Assembly (NCBI GenBank): GCA_037953745.1
Contig: JBAKBP010004405.1
Coordinates: 62,001 to 126,000 of the forward strand
Length of the DNA stretch: 64,000 bases
DNA from: Lithodes maja
Lineage: Eukaryota > Arthropoda > Malacostraca > Decapoda > Lithodidae
Direction of reading: 5' to 3'
Both the position numbers and the translations under genes were made by a program. This document shows positions 52,539 to 64,000 of the stretch, piece by piece; position 1 is the first letter of the stretch; each line of letters begins with the position of its first letter. Under the pieces are notes generated by a model that was given only the letters and a program-made list of their open reading frames with translations, was not told where the DNA came from and did not search any database.

Positions 52539-52545
<7 letters not shown>
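52312..52545 (+). other. Possible start of a second, head-to-tail Penelope unit with hammerhead-like motif
   Basis: 52373-52411 reads CTTGATAATGATGG, CTGCG, CCCATTGAAACGTC, a degenerate version of the hammerhead core (CTGANGA..stem..GAAAC). Hammerhead motifs are known in the terminal repeats of Penelope-like elements. The following frame (ENTRKTVRKIESINKK..FNLTCLKENI) resembles the N-terminus of a Penelope protein and is cut by a (TA)n tract. Both points are inference. Confidence 0.4.
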
Positions 52546-52618
<73 letters not shown>

Positions 52619-52620
52619 TA
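52541..52620. repeat. (TA)n microsatellite
   Basis: About 75 bp of TA repeats ending in TACATATATATA. Confidence 0.97.
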
Positions 52621-53489
52621 TATTTTACCTGTATATATATATAATTGCTCATTGCTTTAATGACCTCAATATAGCTTTTTATATGGCTTCAGAATGATCC
52701 TAGAATTGCTCATATTTCAAAAAAACAAATCGGGGGGGATTACAGCGCCTCCCCGAACCCCCAGCTGATTAAGCTCGCTGCGCTCGCCACCCACCCCTGC
52801 GGGAAGGTGGGAACAGGGGGGGGGGGGGCCTCAGAAACAGCCTTTGCCCCTCCCAAGGATAAATGAAATGACGCCCCTGTAATTTCTACTATACCAAGGT
52901 TGCCGGTGATTACATGTTTGTGGTGTTCATTCTTGAAAGGCGAATTATCACAGTCACACTTGTCTTAATCTCTCAACCATTGTTCAAACACAGCATCCTG
53001 TACGGTTTGTCTATAATTTACAATATTATTTCTCACTGGCTTGGTATACTTATATACAATCATGGGATTTTCAGTTATCTCTAGTGGAAAAGAATCTTTG
53101 ATATTCTTATTGTGAAATATCTTTCCAATGTTTATAATTTCTATACCTTTATTGACAAAATATTGGGCTCTATTTTCCTTTTTAGTTTTGTCTTTGTCCG
53201 TATTAGTCCCAGGTTCGTGATATCTAGAAATGATCTTTACAATTATGTCTCTCGCTTGCTCTCAATCTCGCTCTCTCACACACACACACACGTTCAAACA
53301 CTCTCACTCCCCCTCTTATGTTAATATATCTCCCCTCCCCTGAGTGCCTGGCAGCCTCATCTCATGATCACAAGTTAATCCATAATCTATTTTTACTACC
53401 CTTTTGTACTGGCGACGGTTTTTAAGTTTTATTCTTGCAATTTTTATACAATTGTATGCGGTATAAAAAGGATCTGTGTTAGCGGTATA
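52621..53489. other. Unassigned stretch, includes a GC-rich island and CA repeats
   Basis: 52730-52865 is GC-rich with a run of 13 G and the word GCTCGCTGCGCTCGCC; it looks like a fragment of another dispersed repeat. 53277-53293 is a short CA repeat. No gene seen. Confidence 0.45.
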
Positions 53490-53760
53490 TACACTCTCCA
53501 ACCCAAGGAGTGAAACGTTACTCTCAAACTTTCTTCTATTCAACAGCTGAGCTCTGGAACTCTCCCCCAGAATTAGTCTTTCCCTCTTCCTATGACTTAA
53601 ATTGTTTCAAACTCCGTGTGTCCAGGCATTTTGCCTCGAATGTCCCTTCATTTTGGCCCTGTCACTCCTTCAACTATAGGGGAGGCACTCGCTATAGGCA
53701 GTTCTGCCTTTTGCCTCCCTCACTCACATACTGTAGAAACAAAAAATAAAAGTCAAAAGT
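53490..53760 (+). pseudogene. LINE tail fragment, plus strand
   Basis: Reads NPR.VKRYSQTFFYSTAELWNS and SSYDLNCFKLRVSRHF, then 3' UTR with GGCACTCGCTATAGGCAG and an A-rich end (AAACAAAAAATAAAAG). Very close to 14262-14519; 5'-truncated within the last 60 codons. Confidence 0.85.
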
Positions 53761-53799
53761 ATGTAGCGAGATAGTTCCAAGTCTGTTACTTGCTGGAGT

Positions 53800-53878
53800 C
53801 TCTTTGTAACCTGAATACAATCGTCTAATAGTGGCCACAATAAAGATAAAAGGACTGAACTGATAAAGAAAGGGTTAA
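53800..53878. mobile_element. Family F MITE, right-end fragment
   Basis: CTGAATACAATCGTCTAATAGTGGCC to AAAGAAAGGGTTAA; left half missing. Confidence 0.6.
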
Positions 53879-54239
53879 TAGTTTATTGGCGTAGACTTTA
53901 CTCCACTTTGTTTTTCCCTAACTTTGTATATTTTAATCTTCGTCTCTCTTCTTTCAAGACTTATATTATAGCTTTATGTCTTCAAATTGTCTATTGTCTT
54001 TCCATGTCTATTTATATTTCCCTTCCTCTTTTCTTCTCTCCCTTCTCTACCGGCATTGTTTATATTTCCTGTTTTTATCCTCCCTCCTTTCTTTCTTAAA
54101 AGTGTTTAGCCCCATTATTTTTTAGTGTGATGCGAAAAGATGGGAGTATGAAGTTTGAAGTGCGGGAGAGAGTGCAACAGGGGAAGATGGGTGAGAGGGT
54201 GCAACAGGGGAAGAAGGTTGTAGGAGCGTTGAAACCAGT
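53879..54239. other. Pyrimidine-rich stretch without a recognised feature
   Basis: Mostly CTT/TTC-rich sequence to 54100, then a short direct repeat GTGCAACAGGGGAAGA at 54173 and 54199. No coding signature. Confidence 0.45.
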
Positions 54240-54425
54240 GTCAAGGAATAGGGTGGTCAGAATGGAAGGAAAGAATTGACTGGGTGCAAGCATGTGAGAC
54301 ATGCTAGGATGTACTACAACACCCACTAAAAGTCCTCCTGGGCTGGGATCGAACCCAGGCCAAGCAGATTCACACGTCATGAGCGTGCTCACCATAGTGT
54401 GGTAATCCCGAATCTTCTTCTTTCC
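54240..54425 (-). mobile_element. tRNA-derived SINE, minus strand
   Basis: Minus strand A box ACTATGGTGAGCACGC and B box GGGTTCGATCCC are spaced about 35 bases apart, followed by a body with CCCAGGAGGACTTTTAGTGG. Box spacing fits pol III. Not the same SINE as at 12305. Confidence 0.65.
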
Positions 54426-54490
54426 TCTATTGTCCACGTTCATTCTTCTTCTTTTCCTAGGTTTGAAAATCTCCCACCAACAGTCACCCA

Positions 54491-54944
54491 TCTATATTAT
54501 TAAATCAGTTCGTGTGTCTGTTTGTCTGTGTGTTCTTAATAGGCGGCCGCAGTTTTGGACGTGGGGAGCTGAAACTTTGCATGTGGGTGTCAATTGACCT
54601 GGGTCAGGTCATAGAGGGGGCGAGGCCACGATCGGAGGTCGTTTCGAGGCCGAAATTGAAGACAAAAATTGGCCGTTTGGGGCAGAAGGAGGCCTCCGAT
54701 CGAAAAGGTGTATGGAACGAAAGTTGTTCGCAGCCCCCCAAAATGGGGGTACGGATGAGGTCAGATCCAAAATAGGATGTCATTTAGCGGCCGAAATCGA
54801 GGTCGCCGTTTAATGAAGCACAGGGAGGTCGAGGCCGGTGATTATGGTAGTCGTAGTATTGTGATGATTGTGGTAGTAGTGATTGATGATGGTGATTATG
54901 GTAGTAGAATTTAAACCCAGGCAACGCCGGGTACCCCGGCTAGT
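54491..54944 (+). mobile_element. Non-autonomous Helentron/Helitron-like element
   Basis: Starts TCTATATTATTAAATCAG followed by GTGTGTCTGTTTGTCTGTGTG and ends with a GC hairpin CAACGCCGGGTACCCCGGCTAGT. This pairing of a TCTATATTATTAAA start and a GGCAACGCCGGGTA..GCTAGT end is typical of Helentron-type elements. 454 bp, no Rep-helicase; internal AGGTCG/CGAGGCCG words repeat. Confidence 0.75.
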
Positions 54945-55752
54945 GATTGTTAAACTGCCACTTCTTCTCCCTTGACAGCTTAGCTAGTCCCTTCCTCCAG
55001 TACTTCATAACTAACTCTAACTCTCTCTTTTTCTCACGACTACCGCTCGCCAGCTCCCAGCCACGCCTGTCTCGTCGCCTGAATATTTGACAATAATATG
55101 AGTATTATATTGCTCATCCCCTTATTTGTCGTGCATGATCTGTAGTTAAGTGCTCGCTAAACCGGCCAGTATTTGCATTGCATGATTGTTTGCTGTATTT
55201 CTTACTGGTAAAGGTGTGTTTGTCAAACTTGCCTAAAACGACGCCTACAACTCACCCACCGGCTTGTAAACAAACTTGTTTGCTTTTTGTTTTCTTCATA
55301 TTATATTTCAGTCTTAATTGTAATTAGTGTTATATGCTTCAGTAGTTTTATTGGTTTGCATGGTAGTGTGGTAGTGTAGTATTTTTGACTGATTAACTTC
55401 TGTTTATCTCAAAACAACTCCTATAGTTTGTGAGGCAGCAGACGATAACAAAACTTGTAATCATACCATATTTTGTATTGTATATTATATTAACTCTAAT
55501 AGTTATTGTATTCAGTATTCTACTCTAGCTATATATATCTGTAATTTTAGTTGTTGCTTTTATGATCTTGTAGTAACCTTTGACTGATAAACTGTGTTTA
55601 TCTAAAAAGAGTCCTGCTTGACTAGACTACAACGACACCAGCGCCATCTGTTGATACACACAGTATATTAACCCCTTGTAAGCAGTTATACTTTTTTATT
55701 TTTTTATAATCTCTATTTATTGAATTGTATATTTAGTTACATATTCTTTTAT

Positions 55753-55755
<3 letters not shown>
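54945..55755. other. AT-rich stretch with nothing recognised
   Basis: No element ends or coding signature seen. Two related phrases (TTTGACTGATTAACTTCTGTTTATC at about 55384 and TTTGACTGATAAACTGTGTTTATC at about 55577) form a weak direct repeat. Confidence 0.45.

Positions 55756-55757
<2 letters not shown>

Positions 55758-55816
<59 letters not shown>
55758..55816. repeat. (TA)n microsatellite
   Basis: About 58 bp of TA repeats directly upstream of a LINE tail. Confidence 0.97.
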
Positions 55817-55820
<4 letters not shown>

Positions 55821-56198
55821 CCTACATTATCCATACGAAGAAACGTTGCATCCCTTGCATTATTCTACAGATATTTTCACAGCAATTGTTCCGAGGAACT
55901 TGCTTCAATTGTGCCGCCTCTCCACATCTTTCCCCGTAGAACTAGGGCAGCTAAGAGCGCCCATGAATTTACATTTTCTCCTCCACAATGCAGAACTTCT
56001 GCTTATCAGAATTTATTTATCCCCAGAGCTACTACTCTTTGGAATTCACTTCCCTCAAATTGCTTTCCACAAACTTACAATCTACAAATGTTTAAATCCA
56101 GTTGTTACAACATTTTTATGAATGGAGGATGCCTTTAGGCACATGGACCTTTTTGTTTTATCTGTGTTTTTCCTTCCTCCGTTCATTGTCTCTTAAAA

Positions 56199-56216
<18 letters not shown>
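55817..56216 (+). pseudogene. LINE tail of a second subfamily, with poly-A
   Basis: Frames give RRNVASLALFYRYFH, then PPLHIFPRRTRAAKSAHEF, RATTLWNSLPSNCFP and NLQMFKSSCYNIF, the C-terminal signature of CR1/jockey-like RT proteins, with one frameshift near 55910. About 75 bp of 3' UTR and a pure A run (about 56195-56215) follow. More diverged from the tails at 14262 and 53490, so a separate subfamily. Confidence 0.75.
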
Positions 56217-56268
<52 letters not shown>

Positions 56269-56270
56269 AT
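56217..56270. repeat. (TA)n microsatellite
   Basis: TA repeats with one TTATA break, directly after the poly-A of the LINE tail. Confidence 0.97.
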
Positions 56271-57773
56271 TCTGACATACGGAGCCCTGTATGTTAATTT
56301 AAGAGTTAGAATTAGAGTTGAAGGAGCCGAACTACCCAAACGGTGAAGCGAGTGGGGAAACTACCTCGCCCGCATACCTGCAAACAAGCCTTCACACCTG
56401 CGTGCGTCATAGGGGACCCTACAAACTACCTCGATGCCACGATGCTATGACGTATGATCGACGCCGGGAGCTGTGATTGGACCAGGCACCTGCTATGCAA
56501 CTCGAGGAGCTATGATAGGGGCGCGCACCATCACTCGCCTCCTGATTCGTTCCTACACCATCATTGTTTGGTATATAAGACCCGAGTTGTGGGCATTCAA
56601 ATCAGTCTCATTTGGAGTTGGGGAAGGTGAACTTGCAGCTGGAGGAAGACGGGGTGAAGTATTATAATGGGATTGTGACTGTCAGTCAGATTATATAAAT
56701 GTGTGTTAAGTGTGTTCGGTGTAAACACTTACGTTATGTTGGTTAGTGAGATATGTGATTGGGAATTAACGTGAACGCTACTATTATGTGTTTAACTATT
56801 TGATTGCGAATTAACGTTAACGCTACTATTATTGTGTACTTAAACTATTTGATTGCGAAGTAACGTTAACGCTATTATTATGTACTTAACTATTTTAGTT
56901 GACTAACTTGTGGACTAAAGCAACTCTTTAAGTAATTGGGTTATGATGAAAGTAATACTATTGTTTTATATTAATACTTACGAGTTCTTTCATTTTCTTT
57001 GAATTAAGCTTACATTGCTTAACGGTGCTTAGTACGGTGATGCTATTGTCTCATATTAGTAATATCGCCTTAGACTAACATGGCTGTGTTAATATTACTT
57101 ATAGTGATTTCCTAAGCTGAAGAAAATTCTTTTGCTTCAAAATATTATATTTTGCTTTTCATATTATTTGAGTGAGACCTGAATCGAATCTATGAAACGA
57201 TCCTGTAACTTTATTTACTCATAATCAAACCAATGTTACGTGGTTAAGAAATACATTTAACTAATTATTAAATATATATCTAACTTTTTATGTGACTTTG
57301 ATATTACTCCTGATGATAATAATAATATAATTCTATTAACGTAAGACCAGAACCAAGAATAATTAAATTAAATATAAATAAAAGGACATATAAGAAAACT
57401 ATCTATTAATTTCAAATAGGGTAAGAGACTGAAATATTCTTACTTTAATATTTATCTTTCAAGACTTTTTATAGAATTAATAGACCTTTAGATATAACTT
57501 ATTCGGTTCATAACCATAGCCTACTAAGCTTCGGTTAAATAATATTCTTTATAAATACTACATGACTTTAATTAGTTTCAGTATTTTTCATAATTAAAGA
57601 GGATCAGTCAATAAAGGATACTAAGTCATAAGATCCAAAAGGAAAGGAAGCAACAACAGGAAATAATTTTATTAGATTTGACTTTTGTTTTGCCTTCAGC
57701 TGACTGATACCTTAATATATATCTCTGTGCTATCTAGATTCATCAAGTTAACCACTTGAGGATCAAGATACGT

Positions 57774-57778
<5 letters not shown>
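56271..57778 (+). mobile_element. Possible solo LTR of another family
   Basis: It ends GATACGTAACA like the other LTRs and has a core promoter TATATAAGACCCGAG at about 56570 with a downstream stretch resembling an initiator region. The left end TCTGACATACG is an imperfect complement of the right end. Both sides are TA repeats, so a target duplication cannot be judged. Length about 1.5 kb fits. Tentative. Confidence 0.4.
56757..56897. repeat. Three tandem units of about 55 bp
   Basis: Each has TTGATTGCGAATTAACGTTA (or a close variant), ACGCTACTATTATT and a CTTAACTA end. Lies inside the possible solo LTR. Confidence 0.8.
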
Positions 57779-57805
<27 letters not shown>

Positions 57806-57809
<4 letters not shown>

Positions 57810-59617
57810 ACGGCTGGATCGGCAATACATATTCGGGATTCTTGATCGTAGGACAGAAATGGCTTATGTGACAACGACACGCTCGATTCCAGTCCCAAAT
57901 ACTATATGCTCCAGACAACAAAAGCACCAACGCCCTACAGAGTTATCGTCTATGGTAACGAGGTACCTTAACTCGGCGAAAGTGTACAACAGGGGTAGGC
58001 TATGAGGCTAAACTCCCTCAGACATTTATAGGTTACGTTATTACTAAAGAAATGCAATACTCAAGAAACTACGTTAATATTAAGCCTCTAATAATGTAGA
58101 ATAGAAGCAGGCTAAAGGTATGACAGTGAAATGCTAAATGACAAATGTACACGCCTACTTGAAAGCGCGTGCACTAGAATAACTGTCCCCTACTAACATG
58201 CACTAGCATGTAGCATACAAGATGTTCATGATCCAGTAGATACCTAATAATACACATGGAAGGAACATAAACAGTAGTCACTTATTGTAATAATGAATCT
58301 ATACTTGGAATAACTAAAAGGTTGCAGGCAACAGTACTGCGCCGGTAGCCTACTACCGCATAGGCTACTTCGCTTCTCTCACTCTGTCTCCCCTCTGAGT
58401 CCGTATGCGCCCTACGCAACGGAACTCCGGACACAGCAGCAAAACGACAGTGCAGTTAATTGATACATGAAAGTATTAATAGTGTTGTCTTGTGTGTGAG
58501 TAATGTGTACTGTAAAGTGTTACATACATAAACTTAAAGAGAGCTGCAATGCATAGTAAAATAAAGATACAACCCACTCATCATCCCCATGTGTTCTAGC
58601 TAGCAGGCCAAGTCACAGGAACAACGAGTCCCAGCACCGAAAGCGAGAACCCAGGAAAAGACTGCAGAGAACACAAGGACAGATAAATTACGTTACTCTA
58701 CTATACCGGCACTACGAGCGAGCTGTAGTCTCTGGTACTGCACTCGCTCCTGGCTCGGTAGGCAAATCAGGGCTAAGTCCTCACCCCTCTACAGACAACT
58801 CCTGGGCATGGTCGGGCTCTTACACATGGCACTAGTCTAGTCACAAATTGGATGATGAGCTGGGCATATAACTCGTGAACATGTAGAACGTTCACCAACT
58901 ATCCTCATCAAGAAGATCGCTGTTCACATTAACCCCTTAAATCTAATACATGTAAATATATGCTTGTCCTAAGAGTAATACGAGAGGTGAGTGCTGAAAC
59001 TCCTTTAAGACCTCAAGGGAAGGGTATGCATTTAAATAGAGAGAAGAATGAAATGAGAGTAATGTCGTCAGAGAGAAAGAGTGCAACCGTGAGAAATTGG
59101 GAGAGAGGGCAAGGGATGTTAGAATCTCAAAGGTTCTAGGCAACCTGATCATGGAACACACAGCGAGCCTCCATGCAATGTGCAGTACGACAACATGGGC
59201 AGCCCAGGCAGCATATGCAGGCGGCAATGTACTACCAACCCTGTCGCACCTAGCTATAAGCGCAGGGCTGCCAACCGGTCCATACGTCTGGCAACCACCC
59301 CCCCGGCAGCGTGGCGCACCGCTACCCTCTCGCTCTGAAGTCCAACTCACTCTCTCTCTCTGAATTCCCACTGTCTTATCTATCAACTTCTCTATCGATA
59401 CTACATATTAAATGGAAGGTCTCGACATGGCTTAAAACAAAACCCACCACTGGTTAGCAAATGACGAGACCTTTGCAGAGATACAAAGAACATAGTTATA
59501 CGTTGTCACACTCAATATAAGCAGCCAGCACGGTACAACGCGGTACACGCACCGTGACGGTACAGTGGAGTACCAAGGAGTACAAACAGGTTGCGTTGCC
59601 ACGCACTGGGCGTCACA
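57806..59617 (-). repeat. Provirus C2 3' LTR (1812 bp)
   Basis: TGTTACGGCTGGATCGG to GGGCGTCACA on the plus strand. It shares LTR C1 throughout except for substitutions and a replaced stretch of about 45 bp near 59518-59562. Confidence 0.95.
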
Positions 59618-59634
59618 GCCCCCCCAAGATTTTA
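59618..59634 (-). promoter_or_regulatory. Polypurine tract, provirus C2
   Basis: Minus strand AAAATCTTGGGGGGGC before TGTGACG, identical to C1. Confidence 0.8.
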
Positions 59635-59897
59635 GATAATCGACCTTAGAAGCATTATCAAAATCTGACAGGCAACCAACCGACCTGCTACCCTTAGCTG
59701 CCACTAATTGCAAAAGGTGCACAACAACTGAAGTGTGAATTATACATAAAACACAATATCGCATGCATCATGCTACAACAATAAAGACTTACAAAACTAA
59801 AAAAAAAATTCTCGTTTATTTTATTGTTTTATAATCTTTTTGGACGGCGTTATGATAGCCTAATTTTACTCCTGCTCAACCCACACACCGTGCACGA

Positions 59898-62800
59898 CTA
59901 TCCTGGATCATCAACCCTTGATAGACAATCTGCTATCACGTTCTCACTCCCGGCAATATGCTGAATGTTGAGATTATACTCTTGGAGCATTAGGGACCAC
60001 CTGGTCAACCGCATATTCCGATTGTGAAACTGATTTAGGAATTTCAAGGGATGATGGTCCGTATAAATCGTCACTACCGGGCCGTAGGCTGGAACATAAA
60101 CTTCGAAATGTTTGAGCGACAAAACGATAGCAAGAAGCTCCTTCTCTATAGTCGAGTAATTCCTTTGTGCCGAATTAAACTTGCGAGAAAAGAAGCTCAC
60201 TGGGTGTTCCAAGCCCTCGGAATCAGTCTGCAGTAACACTGCCCCGGCACCCACACCGCTGGCATCAGTCGCCAGCTGAAAACTCCGGGAAAAGTCTGGG
60301 GCTCTCAAAATCGGATGTGTACACAGCAGGTGCTTGACTAGGTCGAAAGCCCTCTGACACTCCGCAGCCCAACAGAACTTCACTGACTTCGACAGTAGAT
60401 CAGTTAACGGTGCTAAGACAGTAGAGTATCCCCGGATGAAGCGCCTATAATAGCCTATCATACCTAGGAACCGCATGACCTGGCGCTTAGTGGTGGGCCT
60501 GGGAAACATATTGATAGCCTGTATCTTGCTCAGGGGGGGGCACACCCGGCCTAACCCGACCACGAAGCCAAGATACTGCACAGTAGCCTTTACAAACTCG
60601 CACTTCCTCAGGTTCACCACCAGCCCAGCATCGTGCAACTTCCCAAACAGGGTCTCTAAGTGCCTTAGGTGATTATCAAAATTGTCATCATACACTATCA
60701 CGTCATCAAGGTAGACCGTGCAGTTAGGGATTTCGTCACAAATATCGTTCATCAGGTTCTGAAACGTGGCAGGTGCGTTCTTAAGCCCATAAGGCATTAC
60801 GTTACATTGGTAGGTCTTGCCATCTACCACAAAACCACAAACTTGCTTAGCTCGGTCCGACAGGGGTACTTGCCAGTAGCCTTTTACAAGATCAATTTTA
60901 GTAAGGTACTTTGCATTCCCTATCTTGTCCACGCTGTCGTCAACTCGAGGCAAAGGGTAAGGGTTGGTAGTGGTCAAGCCATTTAGCCTACGAAAATCTA
61001 TGCAGAACCGCACCTTGCCGTCAGGTTTTGGCTGCAACGTGACGGGTGATGTCCACTTCACATAACCTTCAGTGATCATCCCTCTCTCAACCATGTACTT
61101 TAACTCCTCCCGTAAAGCTGGCAACTTTACCGGGGGCACACGGTAGGGCACTGACTTGAAGGGCACATTATCACCGACGTCCACGTCGTGCGTTACCTGA
61201 GTAGTGAGACCTGGGTGTTCGGCGAAAACAGAGGGGTATGACCTGAACAGGCCTAGGACAGCAGCACCCTGGTGCTCAGGCAGGTGACTTACAGCTTGCC
61301 TAGCCTCTTGTTCAGTATTCCCCGCCCACTGTTCCGCGGATATGACACAGTCCCAGCTATCCTCCTCAGCAGCATGACTGTCCCCACCTCCTTCTCCACC
61401 CTGGCCGCTGCAGGCCAGCACAGGGACAGTGAGAGGCTCTGAGGGGCGTCTCACATACTCTTTCATGAGGTTAACATGACATAACTGATGTTTTTTTCTA
61501 CGGTCAGGTGTTGCAACGAGATAATCAAGGTCGGACAGTTTCTTAGCCACCACATACGGCCCAATAAACTTGGCAGAAAGGGGGTGTCCAGGCAAAGGTA
61601 AAAGCAACATTACCTCCTGACCCACCGAAAACTCCCGAAGCTTCACCTTGGCGTCATACTGGTGCTTCATGACCGCCTGTGCATTAACCAAGTTATTACC
61701 TGCCGCTGCCATGCAACCTATAAGTCTCTCCCGGCTCTCAAGGATATATTTAAGTACAGACCCCGGCTTCTCTTCGCCCTCCCAGATCTCTTTCACCATA
61801 CTTAAAGGTCCTCTCACATTATGGCCAAAGACTAGTTGATTTGGACTGAACCCCAGGCTCTCTCCTGGGACTTCACGTGCAGCGAACAGAACATACGGCA
61901 GACCCAAATCCCAATCAGTGTCATGTTCTGCACAGTAACAGCGTAGCATACTCTTCAGGGTCGAGTGCCACCGCTCCAAGACTCCCTGACTCTCGGGATG
62001 GTAGGCTGACGACACTACAGAACATATACCGTGCAACTGAAGGGTTTGCTTGAACAATTTGGATGTAAAATTGCTCCCCTGGTCTGACTGCACCTCACGT
62101 GGAAATCCATAACGGGAACAGAACAATAATAAGTTTTTAACAACTGCCTTTGCCGAGCCGTTTCTCATGGGGTATGCGTCCGGGTATCTCGTAGCCACAT
62201 CCATGATTGTCAACAGGAATTTATTGCCACTACTAGTAGGCGGGAAAGGGCCAACCAAATCTACTACAACTTTGCTGAACGGAGGCCCGGTGACAGGTAT
62301 GGGAAACAAAGGTGCCTTCGGGATTGTCTGGTTAGGCTTCCCCGTTGTCTGGCAGGTCGCACACCCAGCCACCCATGCACAGACATCAGCCTTGACCCCA
62401 GGCCACCAGAAAAACCTGCCCAATGCCGCCAATGTTTTTGTTACCCCCAAATGACCCGCCACCGGCACATCATGCGCCAGACACAATAAGGACTCTCTAT
62501 ACTTATTTGGAACAACCACCTGGTCTACTACCCTCGCACCGCCCTCCCACTTCGATTTGGGGTCTAGAAATCTGCGGTACAATATCCTGTTGAGCCTAAA
62601 GAAATCTCCCGGCTTCGCATCCCCATCTTCCTCCAACTCTATGGCACCATTGCTATAACGAGCTAGGCTAGCGTCTTGCAGCTGCTGCTCACTAATGTCC
62701 CTGGGCGTCAATGCATCAAGATGGTTTTGTAATAAGACATTACCCCGGCTAGTAGGCTCTACTGCCTTAGTGGCTCTCGCTACAGCTCTTGCCTCACGCG

Positions 62801-64000
62801 AAGTCTTACCCAACTCTGCCTTGTTACACACCATATCTGGGCCAGAGTCAACTCCCGTGTTTATTATAGGTCCAAGTACCGAATCACCGAGAAGTGCAGC
62901 AGAATCAATGTCCCTTTTCCTGCCCTTAGCAACCTTCTCCTGATCCTTCCTCCACTGTCCCCGAGGTTGAGTGCTAGGCTGTCCAGGAGCCGCAGAGCGA
63001 GATCGGGTTACCACACAGGCCATCTCATCCTGTTGGCACCTCCCAACCCATTCCCGATTCTCACCATCCACGTCGGCCGCCCTCTCGGCAACGACTAAGG
63101 GTGGAGTCCCGGAAGTGGGCACCGCAAAGTCGTTGCCGAGAAGAAGGTCGACGCCCTCAACTGGCAAACACTCAACGATCCCTACATCCAGCTCCCTGCA
63201 CACCTCTCCCACTCTCAACTCCAACCTCACAAGTGGGTATGACCTCGTAGCATTTATACCCTGCACCACAACAACTCTGGCCGCATTTATCGGTTTCCCT
63301 GTGAAGTTCCTCAACAAAGTTTGCGAAGCCCCCGTATCCCTCAGCAAGTCAACCCTCCGTAGTTCACTCCCCCAGCTCACAAACCCGTGCCCCCGATGGC
63401 CACAGAAAGTGTCCCGGACAGGTGTCGAGCCTTCCGTACGCTTCTTTACCGCGTGTGCCTCAGCTGCTGACAACCTACCCCGGGCAGTTGCTGCAGCCTT
63501 CAGAGACACACCGATACTGTGAACCAATGACACCGGCTTAGCGGGAGTGTTACTAGGGCACTCACGTGAATAATGGCCTAGCTTCTGACATTTGTAACAT
63601 TTCACATCCCCAATGGGCTTCTTCCCTTGTGCGGGCGAAGAAGGGGCCTGACCTTTAGTAAACGGGAGAGGCTTGTGTTTGTAGGTGTTATTAGGTGCAA
63701 TGCATTTAGTGTGATTATGTGTGTCATAGGATTTGTTATTATCGAAAACTCTGGTGGGTGGGGTATAGCGCCCCTTCTGCCCTGACTCAGCCCTCTGAGC
63801 GGCACCGCAACCACGAATCAATGATAATCTGAAGTCTGCCATCTTGGCAGCCTCCTCTACTGTCTTGGGACATTTTCCTTAATGTTCAGCGTTAGATCGG
63901 TTCCAGTACATTTGTAAAACTGTTCCAGATAGAAAAGTTGCTTAATTTCCTCAGCCGACTCTGCGTGCTCGGACCGAAACCAGTTATTACATGCATCTGT
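59898..64000 (-). pseudogene. Provirus C2 Gag-Pol, one frameshift in gag
   Basis: The frame 59898-63842 covers the end of the capsid, CCHC, protease, integrase, RT (YLDD) and RNase H exactly as in C1, with integrase before RT. At about 63872-63876 C2 has four T where C1 has five (CATTTTCC against CATTTTTCC at 44153), shifting the capsid frame; upstream the correct frame continues to the window end with the SCAN-like motif (LEQFYKCTGTDLTLN). RNase H keeps GAGAVLL. A young copy with a single visible inactivating change. Confidence 0.93.

Larger units (their letters stand above)
57806..64000 (-). mobile_element. LTR provirus C2, second copy of family C, cut by window end
   Basis: The 3' LTR at 57806-59617 and internal region 59618-64000 match C1 almost base for base. 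The 5' part of gag and the 5' LTR lie beyond the window. Inserted at the edge of a TA microsatellite. Confidence 0.95.

Noticed and set aside
54512..54775. 87-codon frame
   Set aside because: Falls inside the Helentron-like element; no similarity to Rep or helicase.

Overview
The window is repeat-dominated eukaryotic DNA, almost certainly arthropod and most likely a decapod crustacean. This is inferred from arthropod-type TTAGG telomere-like runs, dense TA/CT/TTCC microsatellites, Penelope and CR1/L2/jockey-type LINE fragments, a Helentron-like end, and several long Ty3/gypsy LTR retrotransposons. I find no host protein-coding gene that I can defend; nearly every long reading frame belongs to a mobile element.

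Layout. 1-8590: at least four copies of an unclassified repeat (family D) in alternating orientation, carrying an unknown proline-rich reading frame. A 200-N gap lies between two head-to-head copies and a solo LTR (6625-8429) is inserted in the last copy. 8598-20666: MITEs of two TTAA-targeted families (E, about 370 bp, GGGGAGATGGG ends; F, about 215 bp, CCC.TTCAGTACC ends), a SINE, an orphan small ORF with RFX-like features, and a LINE (13548-17484) whose endonuclease domain is split by the tail of a second LINE. 20884-36743: LTR provirus A, into which provirus B (24909-33150) jumped. 36932-38090: further MITEs and a tRNA-like relic. 38091-47370: provirus C1 (minus strand) with an uninterrupted 1712-codon gag-pol frame. 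47371-57805: LINE tails, MITEs, low-complexity tracts, a Penelope-like fragment with a 40-bp perfect inverted repeat, a SINE, a Helentron-like element and a possible solo LTR. 57806-64000: provirus C2 (minus strand), nearly identical to C1 and cut by the window end.

Main result. The C elements carry Gag (with a capsid part resembling the SCAN domain), CCHC knuckle, protease, INTEGRASE, then reverse transcriptase and RNase H. This Ty1/copia-like order in a Ty3/gypsy-type element is the hallmark of the Gmr1-like group, best known from deuterostomes. A and B belong to the same extended family: shared PBS core, LTR termini CGTAACA and 4-bp target duplications. Their pol is rearranged and lacks the integrase core and RT active site. 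B nevertheless has two 1850-bp LTRs that differ at only one site I could see and keeps an open Gag-protease frame, so it looks like a recently moved non-autonomous element relying on a C-like partner. LTRs of A, B and the solo LTR share a 13-bp stem-loop whose arms change in a compensatory way, suggesting a conserved RNA structure in the leader.

Order of events readable from nesting: family D, then the solo LTR; A, then B inside A; C1 and C2 appear recent.
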